This document shows, piece by piece, positions 7,554-16,967 of a stretch of DNA of 64,000 bases (positions are counted from its first letter, which is position 1; every line of letters begins with the position of its first letter). The notes under the pieces were generated by a model, which searched no databases, was not told where the DNA came from, and was given only the letters and a program-made list of their open reading frames with translations. The position numbers and the translations under genes are program-made. This DNA is from Clostridia bacterium (GTDB lineage: Bacteria; Bacillota; Clostridia; Oscillospirales; CAG-272), in the NCBI GenBank assembly GCA_017547755.1, contig JAFYOX010000103.1, positions 1 through 64,000 of the forward strand, in the 5' to 3' direction.

Positions 7554-10500
7554 TCAGTCTCTCCTTGTCCGCAGGCGTTCCCGCTTCGTATATTTTTCGT
7601 CGCGGAGCTGCTGTCTCCGGCGTTCGCGGATCTCTTCCGCGTCGTGACGGATCAGCAGGACCACCGCCGTGGCCGAGCCGATGAAGACGATCCCCGAAAC
7701 CAGCACGATCGCCGCATAATCCGGCTCTTCCGCATCGCCGCCCGGCACGAGCGCAAAGACGTCGTCCAGTTCCGTCTGGGAAAGCGTACTGCTGTACGCC
7801 GTCACGGACGACAGATCCAGATACATTTCATGGTCGCCGTATACCAGGATCCCCATGTAATCCACCTGACCGCGGAATTCGTAGTCCGACAGATCGCAGA
7901 GATATTTCTGGATATGGCCGTAATTGGCATCCTGCACCGTAAATTCGGCACGGCAGTCGTCCGAACCGATGATGAACACCACGGTCCCCGCTTCATGTCC
8001 GGTTCCCATGATGACACCGGGATGATTCAGCGCAAAGGTGAATTCCAGACAGTCGACCCCGCTCATATCCACCGTACGCGCCAGATTCCGCAGGACGATG
8101 CCCGCAGCAATGCCCTTCCGGTCCGCGGAAGCGGAGTCCTCATCCAGCGTGATCTCCGAGCGGAGAACGCGTGAATAGCGCTCTCCGGGAGCGTTGTCCT
8201 CGCTGAACAGGTCGCTGTACACCGTCAGACAGGAGCCGACGCCGCCGCCTGCGATCCAGCCGAGCGGATAGAACTGATCGGTAAAGTCCCAGACCGCTTT
8301 TTGTACCGTCATCCGCGACAGCGTATCCGCCGCCGATTCCGACGATACCGCGATGTAGTCCGAGACCGAACGCCGGTGCGCACCGGTACCGGCGGAAGAA
8401 CCGGATGCAGCGGAAGAATTCAGCGAATCTTCCGTCTTTTTCAGGTAAGAGTAAAAATCATGATCCAGACGCTCGTTCAGGTGTTCCAGAGAAAGGAAAA
8501 CCGCGCGCGCACGGGTACTTCCGCACACCTTCACGAACATTTCCGCAAGATACTGCGTGAATACCGTCTGTCCGGACGTTTTCCGGAAGCCGAGCAGAAC
8601 GGATTCATAGGAAGGTTCGTAATAATACATGGTCGCCGCACTGCCCTTCAGCCCAAGTTCGTCCAGAAGCTGACGGATCCGCTGTGCCGCGCCGCGGCTG
8701 TCCGAAAACCGGGCATCCGCTGAAAGATCGTCTCCGTACAGAACCTCGGTTCCGAGAATCCCGGTCAGATCATCCGCGCAGTACATCATTACCCACGGCA
8801 CCGTACCGCCGTCTTCCAGACAGGACGACAGCATGACCGCCAGCGTTTTCGGATCGAAAAACCGGAAGGTTTCCGTTTCTTCTGTCTGTTCTTCGACGAA
8901 CGGCAGAACGACCAGGATATCCGGGATTTCCGTGGAGGCGGCATTGTAGGTGATCCGGCAGAGTTCCGCCGTTTCTCTTGCGTATACAGCGGCATGAACG
9001 GCACCCGTATCGCCGGTATGGCGTCCGTCATTGACGGCGTGTCCCGTCACAAGTCCGGCGATCCCGCCGTAACGGCTGCAGAGGAAGCGCACGACCGCCG
9101 CGTAGAAGAACCGGGCGTCCGGCGTATCCGTTCTGACCGCATAGTGTTCCGCGCCGCTTCCCGTACCGGTCAGCCCGGGAACGGGCGTTTCCGCTGTCAG
9201 GCGAAGATATACTTCGATCCCCGCGGAAATGCAGAAATTGATCTCGCTGTCCAGCGTACGAAGAAGCGCGAGATTCAGCGAAGCGATCTCCGTCCGTCCC
9301 GCAAAGGACATTTTTCCGGACGCATCTTCTGCGGAAACCGTATCGTAGACCGTATAGGACAGCGGAAGCACCGTCTCGCCGTCCGACGGAGCTGCCGTCA
9401 GGAGCCGGTCGAGCGGCACATCAATGATGCTGTGGGAAACATTGGATTCAAAAACGCCGACCACGGCCGCGTCGTACAGACCGAAATTGGAAAGCGTTTT
9501 TTCGGCGATCCTCGCCGCTTTCGGATATACCGGCGCGGACAGCGGAACGATCTCACCGTCACCCGTCCGGATCCCGGCAAAAAACAGGCAGACATCCGCC
9601 AGATGCGGGAACGCGGAAAGATCGGCGGTGTAGTCAAAGCGCGTGGAGATCTTGGTCTGTCCGATCTCCACCGCATTTTCCATGCGGTCGGCAGACCATG
9701 CGGGAAGTGCAAAGAACCGGATCGCGTTTTCGTCGTTCGCACGCACCGCTTCCCTCTCCATGACACCGGAGAAACGGATGGAGTCGCCGTCCCGTTCGAT
9801 GTCGGTGACTTTCCCGAGCGCAGGCGTTCCGGAAATGCCGACAACATCGTCCGAATAGAGACGGACTCCCTCGATTTTGAAATAGCCTTCGCAGACCATC
9901 CCGTCGAAAACAAGTTCGATACGCCGGAGATGATCCGTCATATGGACGGGGATCGTATAGAATTCGGATCCGCCGTCGTCCGAATTGAGATATATACGGC
10001 TGGAATAGGCGATCTCTCCGGAATCATAGCCGATCCCGACGGTGAAGCCGCCCGTGATAAAGTGGGATACTTCCAGTTCCAGAAAGGCTTCGGAACCGAT
10101 CACCGGCTGTTCGGCGAGGATGATCTCCCCGGAAAGGTGCACCTGTCCGCGTTCATCGGGACGTGCGGCGCCGCTCTTCATGCCGAAATCACCGGCGGAT
10201 TCTTCGAAGGAATTGGTCAGATACCGGTCAATGCTGTCAAATCCGCCGCCGTCCTTCACGGACGCATACGGATTGGTGATCCGGAGAACATCCGGCGGCG
10301 AGTCCGGATCGTAGGTAAAGGTAACGGTCAGTTCCGAGGAATTGCTGCGGTCTTCGAACCCGGAAATATCGAAATACACCATATTCCACTGAATATTCCG
10401 ATCTTCCGCTTCTTCCGGCGCAGGCATATGCAGAGCGGTCTGCGACGTCACACGGTTTCCGTCAAAATCGGAAAGCTCCATATCCACATCGATCGCCGGG

Positions 10501-10886
10501 AAGGATGTTCCCTGCGAGGTCACGCCGACCCCGAAACAGATCACATTATAATTGGACAGATCGTTGGCAAGTTCGAGAACAAAGGTCAGTTCCCCGATGC
10601 TTTCATCCGTATCGAGAATGGCGTACGCGGCACAGCTTTCGCCGCGGACCTGCTGTCTGACATACATGACGTCCCCGAGGAAGCCCCATGCGCCGGACAT
10701 ATCGAGCACACGGACGCCGCTGCCGTTTGCAGGAGTGAAAACACCGGTTTCGGTCCCGCTGTATCCCGACAGGACGTACGAAACCGCCCGCGTGGTCTCC
10801 GCGGAAACCGGAAGTATGAGAACAAACAGGGTAAGAAAGAGAAGAAGGATCACGGAAAGACGGGGGATTCTGAAATGGGATTTCAC
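7554..10886 (-). CDS. Giant membrane-anchored extracellular protein, possibly DUF5722-like
   Basis: 1110 residues from a GTG start at 10886. This start is chosen because an AAAGGAG site lies 11 bases upstream and because the longer frame (ATG at 10970) would run through a stable hairpin and overlap the fucosidase gene. A signal peptide (about residues 8-30) and a single C-terminal membrane helix (about 1062-1084) followed by a very basic tail bracket an extracellular body. The N-terminal half looks like beta-sandwich modules; the middle (about 490-850) has a FGLYDAAVVGVFESN segment and barrel-like strand/helix alternation that resembles proteins annotated DUF5722, a glycosidase-like domain. 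That family link comes from memory of motifs and is uncertain. It is cotranscribed with a GH95 fucosidase upstream and a small membrane protein downstream, so a role in surface glycan processing is likely. Confidence 0.6.
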   Translation of the reverse strand: MKSHFRIPRLSVILLLFLTLFVLILPVSAETTRAVSYVLSGYSGTETGVFTPANGSGVRVLDMSGAWGFLGDVMYVRQQVRGESCAAYAILDTDESIGELTFVLELANDLSNYNVICFGVGVTSQGTSFPAIDVDMELSDFDGNRVTSQTALHMPAPEEAEDRNIQWNMVYFDISGFEDRSNSSELTVTFTYDPDSPPDVLRITNPYASVKDGGGFDSIDRYLTNSFEESAGDFGMKSGAARPDERGQVHLSGEIILAEQPVIGSEAFLELEVSHFITGGFTVGIGYDSGEIAYSSRIYLNSDDGGSEFYTIPVHMTDHLRRIELVFDGMVCEGYFKIEGVRLYSDDVVGISGTPALGKVTDIERDGDSIRFSGVMEREAVRANDENAIRFFALPAWSADRMENAVEIGQTKISTRFDYTADLSAFPHLADVCLFFAGIRTGDGEIVPLSAPVYPKAARIAEKTLSNFGLYDAAVVGVFESNVSHSIIDVPLDRLLTAAPSDGETVLPLSYTVYDTVSAEDASGKMSFAGRTEIASLNLALLRTLDSEINFCISAGIEVYLRLTAETPVPGLTGTGSGAEHYAVRTDTPDARFFYAAVVRFLCSRYGGIAGLVTGHAVNDGRHTGDTGAVHAAVYARETAELCRITYNAASTEIPDILVVLPFVEEQTEETETFRFFDPKTLAVMLSSCLEDGGTVPWVMMYCADDLTGILGTEVLYGDDLSADARFSDSRGAAQRIRQLLDELGLKGSAATMYYYEPSYESVLLGFRKTSGQTVFTQYLAEMFVKVCGSTRARAVFLSLEHLNERLDHDFYSYLKKTEDSLNSSAASGSSAGTGAHRRSVSDYIAVSSESAADTLSRMTVQKAVWDFTDQFYPLGWIAGGGVGSCLTVYSDLFSEDNAPGERYSRVLRSEITLDEDSASADRKGIAAGIVLRNLARTVDMSGVDCLEFTFALNHPGVIMGTGHEAGTVVFIIGSDDCRAEFTVQDANYGHIQKYLCDLSDYEFRGQVDYMGILVYGDHEMYLDLSSVTAYSSTLSQTELDDVFALVPGGDAEEPDYAAIVLVSGIVFIGSATAVVLLIRHDAEEIRERRRQQLRDEKYTKRERLRTRRD

Positions 10887-10920
10887 CGGTGCGGTCACTC
10901 CTTTCGTTAAAGATGAAGTT

Positions 10921-10949
10921 TTCCGGCAGGAAGGGTTCTCCTGCCGGAA
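10921..10949 (-). other. Intercistronic hairpin in the fucosidase operon
   Basis: A 10-bp perfect stem TTCCGGCAGG/CCTGCCGGAA with a 9-base loop sits between the fucosidase stop and the start of the next gene. The sequence after it on the minus strand (AACTTCATC) is not a T-run, so it looks like an RNA-stabilising or processing hairpin rather than a full terminator. Confidence 0.55.
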
Positions 10950-10956
10950 AAAGAGA

Positions 10957-13254
10957 TTATGCAAGTTCACACAGAAGCGTGTCGTCGTCGTTCATCGTGT
11001 GGGTATAGACGACTCCGTTGGCTTCGACGATCACCTTTTCCGCCGCGGTTCTGCTGTTCCGGTGCAGAACATACTTCACGACTTCGCCGTTTGCCCACGT
11101 ACAGTCGACCGTATAGCCGCCGCGTGCCGCGATGCCGGTGAATTCCCCGTTCTGCCAGTCGGCGGATGCCGGAAGTGCGGGCAGAAGAACGATTCTGCCG
11201 TCGTGGCTCTGCAGGAGCATTTCCGTGAATGCCGCCGTACCGCCGAAGTTGCCGTCGATCTGGAACGGCGGATGGTTGTCAAACATATTCGGAAGCGTGG
11301 AGCGTCCGAGAAGTCGGTTGAGATTTCCGAGCGCGGCATCGCCGTCGCCGAGACGTGCGAAGAAGAGCGTGATCCACGCACGGGACCAGCCGGTATGACC
11401 GCCGCCCGCCGCGAGACGGCGTTCGAGGGTCTTGCGCGCACCGTTCATGAATTCGGGGGTGGAATTTGTGATCTGTGCCGCGGGATGGAGTGCGAGCAGA
11501 TGGGATACGTGACGGTGACCGGGTTCGGCTTCGTCGTAATCTTCGCTCCATTCCATGATCTGTCCGTGCCTGCCGAGCTGAACGGGCGGCAGCTTTGCGG
11601 ACTTTTCGCGGAGAATTTCCGCAAATTCCGCATCACATCCGAGCTTTTCGCAGGCAAGAACGGTCATCGCAAAGAGTTCGCGGATGATCTCGTTGTCCAT
11701 GGTCGGACCGGCGCAGATGGCGATCGCCTTTCCGGTCGCGGGATCGATGAAGCGGTTTTCGGGCGAATTGGACGGGCAGGTGACGAGATATCCGGTATTC
11801 GGGTCGGTCACGAGGAAGTCAAGGAAGAATTCGCACGCGCCGCGCAGGATATCGTAATTTTCCGCAAGGACGTTCACGTCGCCGGAATAGAGGTAGCGTT
11901 CGAGAATGTGGAAGCAGCACCACGCGCCCGCGCACATGAACGAGCCCCAGGATGCGCCTTCCCCGGGAGCGGTGAAGCCCCACGGATTGGTAATGGTATG
12001 CGCGACCCAGCCGTTCGCCTTGTACTGGATGCCGGCGGTGCGTCTGCCGTGTTCGGAGATAAAGCGGATGTATTCGAGGAAAGGACGTGTGAGTTCCGGC
12101 AGATTGCAGGTTTCCGCAAGCCAGTAATTCATCTGGATATTGATGTTGATATGATAGTCTCCGCTCCATGCGGTGTGATAATCGTTGGTCCAGACGCCCT
12201 GCAGGTTGGCGGGAAGGACGCAGTTGTAGGAGGAGCAGATGAGAAGATAGCGTCCGAAGGCGAAATACTTCACCAGAAGAGCGGTATCGTCGTCGGCATC
12301 CTTCATGCGTGCGATGCGTTCGTCGATCGGAAGTTCATCGAGCGCGGGATTGGACTTGCCGAGCCTGATGGACGTACGGTCCATCATTTCCTGGAGAATC
12401 TTCGCGCTTTCGTGATAGAGTTCTTCCATTTCGAGTTCGCTTCCGGCCATACCGTCGACGGTTTTCCGGCAGACAGCAAGTGCTTCGTCGGGATCATTCG
12501 ACGGCTTGGGCGTACCGTCGGCGCCGGGCTTGACGTACGTGGTGCGCACATCCGCAAGGATGGATACGCGGGTGGTGCCGGCAACCGTGACGCCGTCTTC
12601 GCCGACCGTTACGGTACCGTCGGCAGGGATGATCTTTATGTACGCGGCAAACGCGAGAGAATCGGGGAACGCCTTGCGTACGGTGATGGAATCCGCCGCA
12701 TACGCGATGTCCGCGGATTCGTGGTTATAGGACAGGCGCACGGTAAACGGCTGATCGGCGGAATACTCGTGCATCATGCCGCCGCGCGTAAAGGACGCGT
12801 GGGTGTGATTGGTGAACTTCGTCCCGTTCATGGTATACGAAACGGTGACAAGACCGGTCGCGAGGTCAAGCTCGCGGCGGTAATCGGCAGGCAGTTCATC
12901 GCCCGTGCCTTCAAATTCAGCAAACAGTTCCCCTGCGGTCTGGAACGAGCCGTAACAGAATCCTTCCCCGTTGCCGGAGTGGCTGCCGTATCCGCGGCAG
13001 ACCATATACTTCTGGGTCAGTTCTTCCCCACGCACAAAATCGCCGGAAAAGATCGCTTCCCGGATCTCATCAAGATGTTCCGCGCATTCGGGATTATCGG
13101 CGATCGCATCAAACCGTCCGTCCCACAGCGTTTCTTCACTGAACTGCAGAATATCCTTCCGATATCCGCCGTATACCATTCCGCCGAGCCGTCCGTTCCC
13201 GATCGGCATCGCTTCCACCCACCGTTCCGCAGGCTTCTTCCAAAAAAGTTCCAT
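10957..13254 (-). CDS. GH95 glycoside hydrolase (alpha-L-fucosidase type)
   Basis: 765 residues, normal for GH95, with no signal peptide. The N-terminal domain carries the family signature [19 protein letters not shown] and FSEETLW. The (alpha/alpha)6 barrel contains N350-LQGVW, then [14 protein letters not shown] in which N370 and N372 match the asparagines that activate water in characterised GH95 fucosidases. It also has SPE with E499 in the position of the general acid, and the later block [17 protein letters not shown]. The family removes alpha-1,2-linked L-fucose, or L-galactose in some members, from mucin, milk or plant glycans by inversion. It has its own consensus promoter and leads an operon with a giant membrane-anchored protein and a small membrane protein. 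Confidence 0.92.
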   Translation of the reverse strand: MELFWKKPAERWVEAMPIGNGRLGGMVYGGYRKDILQFSEETLWDGRFDAIADNPECAEHLDEIREAIFSGDFVRGEELTQKYMVCRGYGSHSGNGEGFCYGSFQTAGELFAEFEGTGDELPADYRRELDLATGLVTVSYTMNGTKFTNHTHASFTRGGMMHEYSADQPFTVRLSYNHESADIAYAADSITVRKAFPDSLAFAAYIKIIPADGTVTVGEDGVTVAGTTRVSILADVRTTYVKPGADGTPKPSNDPDEALAVCRKTVDGMAGSELEMEELYHESAKILQEMMDRTSIRLGKSNPALDELPIDERIARMKDADDDTALLVKYFAFGRYLLICSSYNCVLPANLQGVWTNDYHTAWSGDYHININIQMNYWLAETCNLPELTRPFLEYIRFISEHGRRTAGIQYKANGWVAHTITNPWGFTAPGEGASWGSFMCAGAWCCFHILERYLYSGDVNVLAENYDILRGACEFFLDFLVTDPNTGYLVTCPSNSPENRFIDPATGKAIAICAGPTMDNEIIRELFAMTVLACEKLGCDAEFAEILREKSAKLPPVQLGRHGQIMEWSEDYDEAEPGHRHVSHLLALHPAAQITNSTPEFMNGARKTLERRLAAGGGHTGWSRAWITLFFARLGDGDAALGNLNRLLGRSTLPNMFDNHPPFQIDGNFGGTAAFTEMLLQSHDGRIVLLPALPASADWQNGEFTGIAARGGYTVDCTWANGEVVKYVLHRNSRTAAEKVIVEANGVVYTHTMNDDDTLLCELA

Positions 13255-13311
13255 ATTTTTTCTCCGTTCCTATATCAGCCGCCTCTCTTCCGTGCGGCCT
13301 TTCTTACCTCC

Positions 13312-13340
13312 ATTTTATCATAAACCGCTATTTCTGTCAA
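13312..13340 (-). promoter_or_regulatory. Promoter of the GH95 operon
   Basis: Minus strand -35 TTGACA (13340-13335), 17-bp spacer, -10 TAAAAT (13317-13312), about 60 bases before the fucosidase start. Confidence 0.8.
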
Positions 13341-13363
13341 CTAACATACTGTGAACATAGGGT

Positions 13364-14074
13364 AAGTGAGTGCAAATCGTTCGGAAAGGGGAGACGGGGG
13401 AAACGGTCGCTTTTTGAAAAAAGCTCCGCAAAAACTTTAATCTGTGGCAGCCGGTTTGTTTGGCTGATATGGGTTTGAAAGGGAGATTTTTGATGGGTCT
13501 GTGCGCTGACATATAGTTTATCCCAGCCGATAGAGGTGGAGCGATCCAAAGCCTATGGAGTAGTGGAGACGGAAGTCAGGGGCCGCCGAGACCCTGACTT
13601 CCCACGCCGGTTATAGATACAACGATATAGTGCGTCGATTTAGAATCCTTCTACGTTTTGTCAGCATCCGCACTCCTTGGCTGCCGCCGTTCGTGCTTTA
13701 TGTTTGTGCAAACGATACGTCAGCCGACAGAACGAAAAGCGCGGACGGCGGCATAGCCAAGCCGCGCGGAAACCTAACAAAATGTAGAAGGATAACTATC
13801 GATTGCACGATATCCCGTATATCCTATCCGGCGTGGGAAATCAGGGAGCGAATGCCCTGATTTCCGTCTCCACCCTTCCTCAGGCTTTGGATCGCTCATA
13901 TTTTATCGGCTGGGACCAACTATATGGCTGCGCACAGACCCATCAAAAATCCCCTTTCACAAACCCATATCAGCTACACAATCCGGCTACAACAGTCCAA
14001 AAGTTTTTGCGGAGCTTTTTTCAAAAAGCGACCGTATCCCCCGTCTCCCCTTCCCGAACGATGTGCACTCACTC
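13364..14074. repeat. Giant imperfect inverted repeat (~345-bp arms, ~20-bp loop)
   Basis: The stretch reads almost the same on both strands. GTGAGTGCA at 13366-13374 pairs with 14064-14072, and matching blocks recur inward: the GGGGAGACGGGGG block, GTCGCTTTTTGAAAAAAGC, GATATGGGTTTG, TTTTTGATGGGTCTGTGCGC, GCGATCCAAAGCCT, GGTGGAGACGGAA/GTGGAGACGGAA, TTCCCACGCCGG and ATCCTTCTAC. The symmetry centre is at about 13,719, with a loop near 13,710-13,729. Mismatches and small indels are spread through both arms, which suggests old sequence kept by selection or gene conversion. No convincing protein is encoded. It lies downstream of a predicted small RNA and upstream of the GH95 promoter. Confidence 0.85.
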
Positions 14075-14088
14075 CCCCCTGTAAACCC

Positions 14089-14164
14089 AAAAAACCACCC
14101 GCACGGCAGAGGATGAAGCCGCGCAGATGGTTTCGGAGGAAGGAGAAATGAGGTTTTCTGATAT
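14089..14164 (-). ncRNA. Predicted small RNA with C-rich anti-Shine-Dalgarno segment
   Basis: A consensus promoter (14171-14199) predicts a start near 14,164 on the minus strand. About 35 bases later a 14-bp stem (14118-14131 with 14094-14107, including G-U pairs, 10-base loop) is followed by TTTTTT, a canonical terminator. The ~76-base transcript has no room for a protein. Its 5' part contains an unpaired TTTCTCCTTCCTCC tract that is complementary to strong ribosome binding sites, a design seen in Firmicute trans-acting sRNAs. Promoter and terminator are read directly; the regulatory role is inferred. Confidence 0.7.
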
Positions 14165-14170
14165 AAGAGT

Positions 14171-14199
14171 ATTATACACTATATTTAGTGGAATGTCAA
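14171..14199 (-). promoter_or_regulatory. Consensus promoter of the predicted small RNA
   Basis: Minus strand TTGACA (14199-14194), 17-bp spacer, TATAAT (14176-14171). It points away from the DUF1934 gene into a region with no protein-coding gene. Confidence 0.8.
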
Positions 14200-14229
14200 C
14201 TGCGGAAATCTGTATGTTGTAGAATTTTG

Positions 14230-14961
14230 TCAGTTGAAGCAGATGGCGTCGATGGTCATGCAGGTGCGCTGGATGTCCATGCCGCGGAGCTCGACGAGGT
14301 AGTCGAGTTCGATGTAGCCGCCGCGTTCGAAGGTCAGGGAGGCGTCACAGCGCTTGGCGTAGACTGCGACCTCGAAGGGCATCACGGGGGTCTTGTAGAC
14401 GGAGATGTGGCGGACGCCGCGTTCGCAGACGAGACTGCTCATCACGGGACCGTCGTGGATGATGCTCACGCGGTCGTTCTGGGACGGCGTGAAGGCGATC
14501 ACCGTGCGGGTGTTTTCCATCGAATCGTCTTCCGTGTATTCGAGTTCGATCGTTTCGGCACCGTTCACGTCCGTCGTGCGGCGCATCTTGCCGAGCGTGC
14601 GGAAAACGTAGGTGTCATCCTCCGCATCCTTTTCTTCCGCGGAAATCTGTTCGACCAGCGCCTCCAGACGGCGGTACAGCGCATCCGCTTCTTCGGCCGC
14701 CGCTTCCGCTTCTTCGTCGTATTCTTCATCGTACGGCTCTTCGTCGTACGGCGCGTCAAAATTCGCAATGGCGTCCGGTGAGAATCCTTCCGGGAATTCT
14801 CCGTTGTCCGGCGCACCGCCGAACATGCTCATCCCCGGGCCGAGATTTCGCGTCAGAATGTGACGCGACGTCAGCGTCAGACGCACGGTCTTTTCTTCCG
14901 TCGTGTCCGCCGGACGTCTGCCGGCATCTTCGCCGGGGAGTCGTTCTTCATGAATGTGCAT
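14230..14961 (-). CDS. DUF1934 (YwiB-like) beta-barrel protein with acidic insert
   Basis: 243 residues. The C-terminal ~120 residues carry the DUF1934 pattern of a calycin-like barrel: ETIELEYTEDDSMENTRTVIAFTP, then VCERGVRHISVYKTPVMPFEV and GYIELDYLVELRG. The N-terminal strands (TVRLTLTSRHI) match the start of the same domain, so the acidic Glu/Asp/Ala-rich stretch at about 60-105 appears to be an insertion inside the domain; typical family members are about 140-150 residues. The start is supported by GAGGAG nine bases upstream. It is probably the last gene of the PHP-EamA-DUF1934 operon. The molecular role of the family is unknown. Confidence 0.75.
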   Translation of the reverse strand: MHIHEERLPGEDAGRRPADTTEEKTVRLTLTSRHILTRNLGPGMSMFGGAPDNGEFPEGFSPDAIANFDAPYDEEPYDEEYDEEAEAAAEEADALYRRLEALVEQISAEEKDAEDDTYVFRTLGKMRRTTDVNGAETIELEYTEDDSMENTRTVIAFTPSQNDRVSIIHDGPVMSSLVCERGVRHISVYKTPVMPFEVAVYAKRCDASLTFERGGYIELDYLVELRGMDIQRTCMTIDAICFN

Positions 14962-15000
14962 GGGATGCTCCTCTGTTGTTTCTATATTTTTCGTTTGTTT

Positions 15001-15024
15001 TCTATTCGTCTATTCGTCTATTCG
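15001..15024. repeat. Three tandem copies of an 8-bp unit at the eamA stop codon
   Basis: TCTATTCG is repeated three times in a row, and the stop codon of the transporter gene (15018-15020) falls inside the array. Slippage would alter only the last residues of the protein and the spacing to the next gene. Confidence 0.6.
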
Positions 15025-15878
15025 TTTTTCGCGGCCCGGTCCTTCAGCTTCTCCTGCGCAATGTTGTACAGGATTACCGATACGATTACGATCGCCGCAC
15101 CGGTCAGCGCCATCGGCGAGAGAAGTTCGCCGATCACGACCGCCGCCAGGATCGGGTTGATGATCGGTTCCACCATGCTGATCAGCGACGCCGTCAGCGG
15201 AGGCGTTCCCATCAGACCTTCCGCCATGCAGATGTAGCCCATCCCGTACTGCACGATGCCGATCGCAAGGATCCCGCCGATGGTCACCGGCGTGAACTGC
15301 GTCTCCGTCAGAAGCCACGGCAGACCCGCGACGCTTCCGATGATGCACCCGATCAGCACGGACGACAGCGTGTCCGCACCGTCAAACCGCTTCATCATGA
15401 ACACCACCGCGTAGATCGCGGCGCCGAGCAGGGCAAGAAGGTTCCCCGTCATGCCGCCGCCGGACAGGCTGTCGATGAAGAAGCAGATCTCCCCGAGGGA
15501 GATGACGATCGTTGCGAGAATGTCGATCTTTTTCGGCTTTTCCTTGAACATCAGCCAGATGTAGAAAATGATGAATACCGGCGCGGTGTACTGGATGAGG
15601 ATCGCGTTCGCCGCCGTCGTCAGCTTGTTCGAAACAACGTACAGGATGCTCGAAAAACCGATCGCGCAGCCGCCGATGACCACCGCTTTGTTGATGACGA
15701 TCCTGTGATGCCGGATCTTCATGTAGACGAGCAGCATCAGCGCAGCAATGATCGCACGGCCGGAGCTGATCGCCATGGACGACCACGGCACAAGCTTGAT
15801 GAGCGTTCCCCCGAGCGAGAAGAAGACCGCGCACATCAGATTCAGCAGGGGATAGATCCAGGAAGGCTTCTGTGTCAT
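15018..15878 (-). CDS. EamA/DMT-family membrane transporter
   Basis: 286 residues from the ATG at 15878 (MTQKPSW), 14 bases after the stop of the upstream PHP gene. The ATG 37 codons upstream would place a long polar stretch overlapping that gene and is rejected. Ten hydrophobic helices form two EamA halves (about 10-135 and 150-280), with the typical FSLGGTLIK first helix and the conserved EPIINPILAAVVIGE loop in the second half. Family members export amino acids, nucleosides or other metabolites; the substrate cannot be read here. It is the middle gene of a three-gene minus-strand operon. Confidence 0.85.
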   Translation of the reverse strand: MTQKPSWIYPLLNLMCAVFFSLGGTLIKLVPWSSMAISSGRAIIAALMLLVYMKIRHHRIVINKAVVIGGCAIGFSSILYVVSNKLTTAANAILIQYTAPVFIIFYIWLMFKEKPKKIDILATIVISLGEICFFIDSLSGGGMTGNLLALLGAAIYAVVFMMKRFDGADTLSSVLIGCIIGSVAGLPWLLTETQFTPVTIGGILAIGIVQYGMGYICMAEGLMGTPPLTASLISMVEPIINPILAAVVIGELLSPMALTGAAIVIVSVILYNIAQEKLKDRAAKNE

Positions 15879-15892
15879 GTCCGTTCCCTGCC

Positions 15893-16672
15893 TCAGAATT
15901 TCACTTCGCGGAGCGTCGGATTGTGGTTCACGCGGAGGTTCCAGCGATCTGCCATTTCCATCGCCTTGAGGAAGGACGGCGTGTCGCACGCAACGTCCGC
16001 CGAATGGGCGTCACAGCCGATGCAGACTTCCGCGCCCATTTCGCCGCAGAGACGGAAGAACGCTTCATGCGGATAGAACCGGTTTTCCCGGACGCCGAGC
16101 AGGTTGATTTCCAGCGGCACCTTACAGTCGATGGCACAGCCGATCAGACGTCCGTAGTGCTTGCTGAAGATCTTTTCGTTGCCGTTGTAGTTCACCAGAT
16201 CGGGATGTGCAAAATAGGTAAACAGTCCCGTGCGCATCGCTTCGCAGGTCTGGTTCACGTACGTTTCCAGATAGGCTTCGTCCTCGGTGGTCACGCCGGA
16301 ATAGCGGCGTTCGATTTCATTTTCGATGAAATGCTGACCGAGAATGAGATAGTTGACTTCAAACCGCGTGATCAGACGCAGGAAATCCTCGAAGAATTCC
16401 GGATAATATTCCGCTTCGTACCCGATCTGAATGTCGATCTTTCCCTTGTATTCTTCCCGCAGTGCCTGCAGCGTGGTGACATAGTCTTCCTGTGCTTCCT
16501 GCGCCATGCGGAAACCGGAATAGTATCCGTCGCGGAAGACGTACGGCGCATGGTCGGAAAAACCGAATCGGGTCAGTCCGCCCGCAATCGCGTTTTCGAT
16601 GTATTCCCGCTCCGTTCCCGATGCATGGTGGCTGCGGGTCGTGTGTGTATGAAGATTTACCTGCATTTTCAT
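15893..16672 (-). CDS. PHP-family histidinol-phosphatase-like phosphoesterase
   Basis: 259 residues from the ATG at 16672, chosen because a GGAG site lies nine bases upstream; a start 23 codons earlier lacks one. The N-terminus NLHTHTTRS supplies the first metal ligands (H8, H10) of the PHP fold. Later ligands are visible in FSDHAPY (about 36-42), GYEAEYYPE (about 80), LGQHF (about 110), FAHPDL and IGCDAHSADV near the C-terminus. This is the HisJ-type layout, which removes phosphate from histidinol phosphate, but PHP proteins outside a his operon often act on other phosphoesters. No histidine genes are nearby. It is the first gene of an operon with EamA and DUF1934. Confidence 0.82.
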   Translation of the reverse strand: MKMQVNLHTHTTRSHHASGTEREYIENAIAGGLTRFGFSDHAPYVFRDGYYSGFRMAQEAQEDYVTTLQALREEYKGKIDIQIGYEAEYYPEFFEDFLRLITRFEVNYLILGQHFIENEIERRYSGVTTEDEAYLETYVNQTCEAMRTGLFTYFAHPDLVNYNGNEKIFSKHYGRLIGCAIDCKVPLEINLLGVRENRFYPHEAFFRLCGEMGAEVCIGCDAHSADVACDTPSFLKAMEMADRWNLRVNHNPTLREVKF

Positions 16673-16804
16673 GGCTGTTTTCTCCGGAGAAGCTTTCTCT
16701 GAAAACGCAGCTTCCTCCGGACCCCTTTCAAAAAACTTCAATCGATGGCATTGACTAAGTCTGTGCGGATTTATGGGAATAAAATTCGCTTTATTTCAGG
16801 ATTT

Positions 16805-16833
16805 ATTTTAGCACAATCCCGGAAAACTTACAA
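16805..16833 (-). promoter_or_regulatory. Promoter of the PHP-EamA-DUF1934 operon
   Basis: Minus strand -35 TTGTAA (16833-16828), 17-bp spacer, -10 TAAAAT (16810-16805) preceded by TGC. It leaves a leader of about 130 bases, which contains an imperfect CCGGAG..CTCCGG-like hairpin next to the start site. Confidence 0.6.
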
Positions 16834-16917
16834 TAGCTTTTTTGGGCAAGAAATCCGGCGAAAAACACAAACGTCATGTATACTATTTTGCAGTACGAAT
16901 TTTTGTTCGTGTTTCTA

Positions 16918-16946
16918 TTGACATGCACCCGACATTGTGGTATAAT
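16918..16946 (+). promoter_or_regulatory. Perfect sigma-A promoter of the zinc-ribbon pair
   Basis: TTGACA (16918-16923), 17-bp spacer, TATAAT (16941-16946), with a TG two bases before the -10. Both hexamers are exact consensus. Confidence 0.9.
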
Positions 16947-16967
16947 GCACCCACATAAAACAAACAT

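Noticed and set aside
10921..10949. Rho-independent terminator between the fucosidase gene and the giant membrane protein gene
   Set aside because: The stem is strong but no T-run follows on the minus strand, and the genes look like one operon.
10552..13323. 923-codon open frame opposite the GH95 gene
   Set aside because: It spans two genes and an intergenic hairpin, and its residues show no domain; the GH95 motifs on the other strand are decisive.
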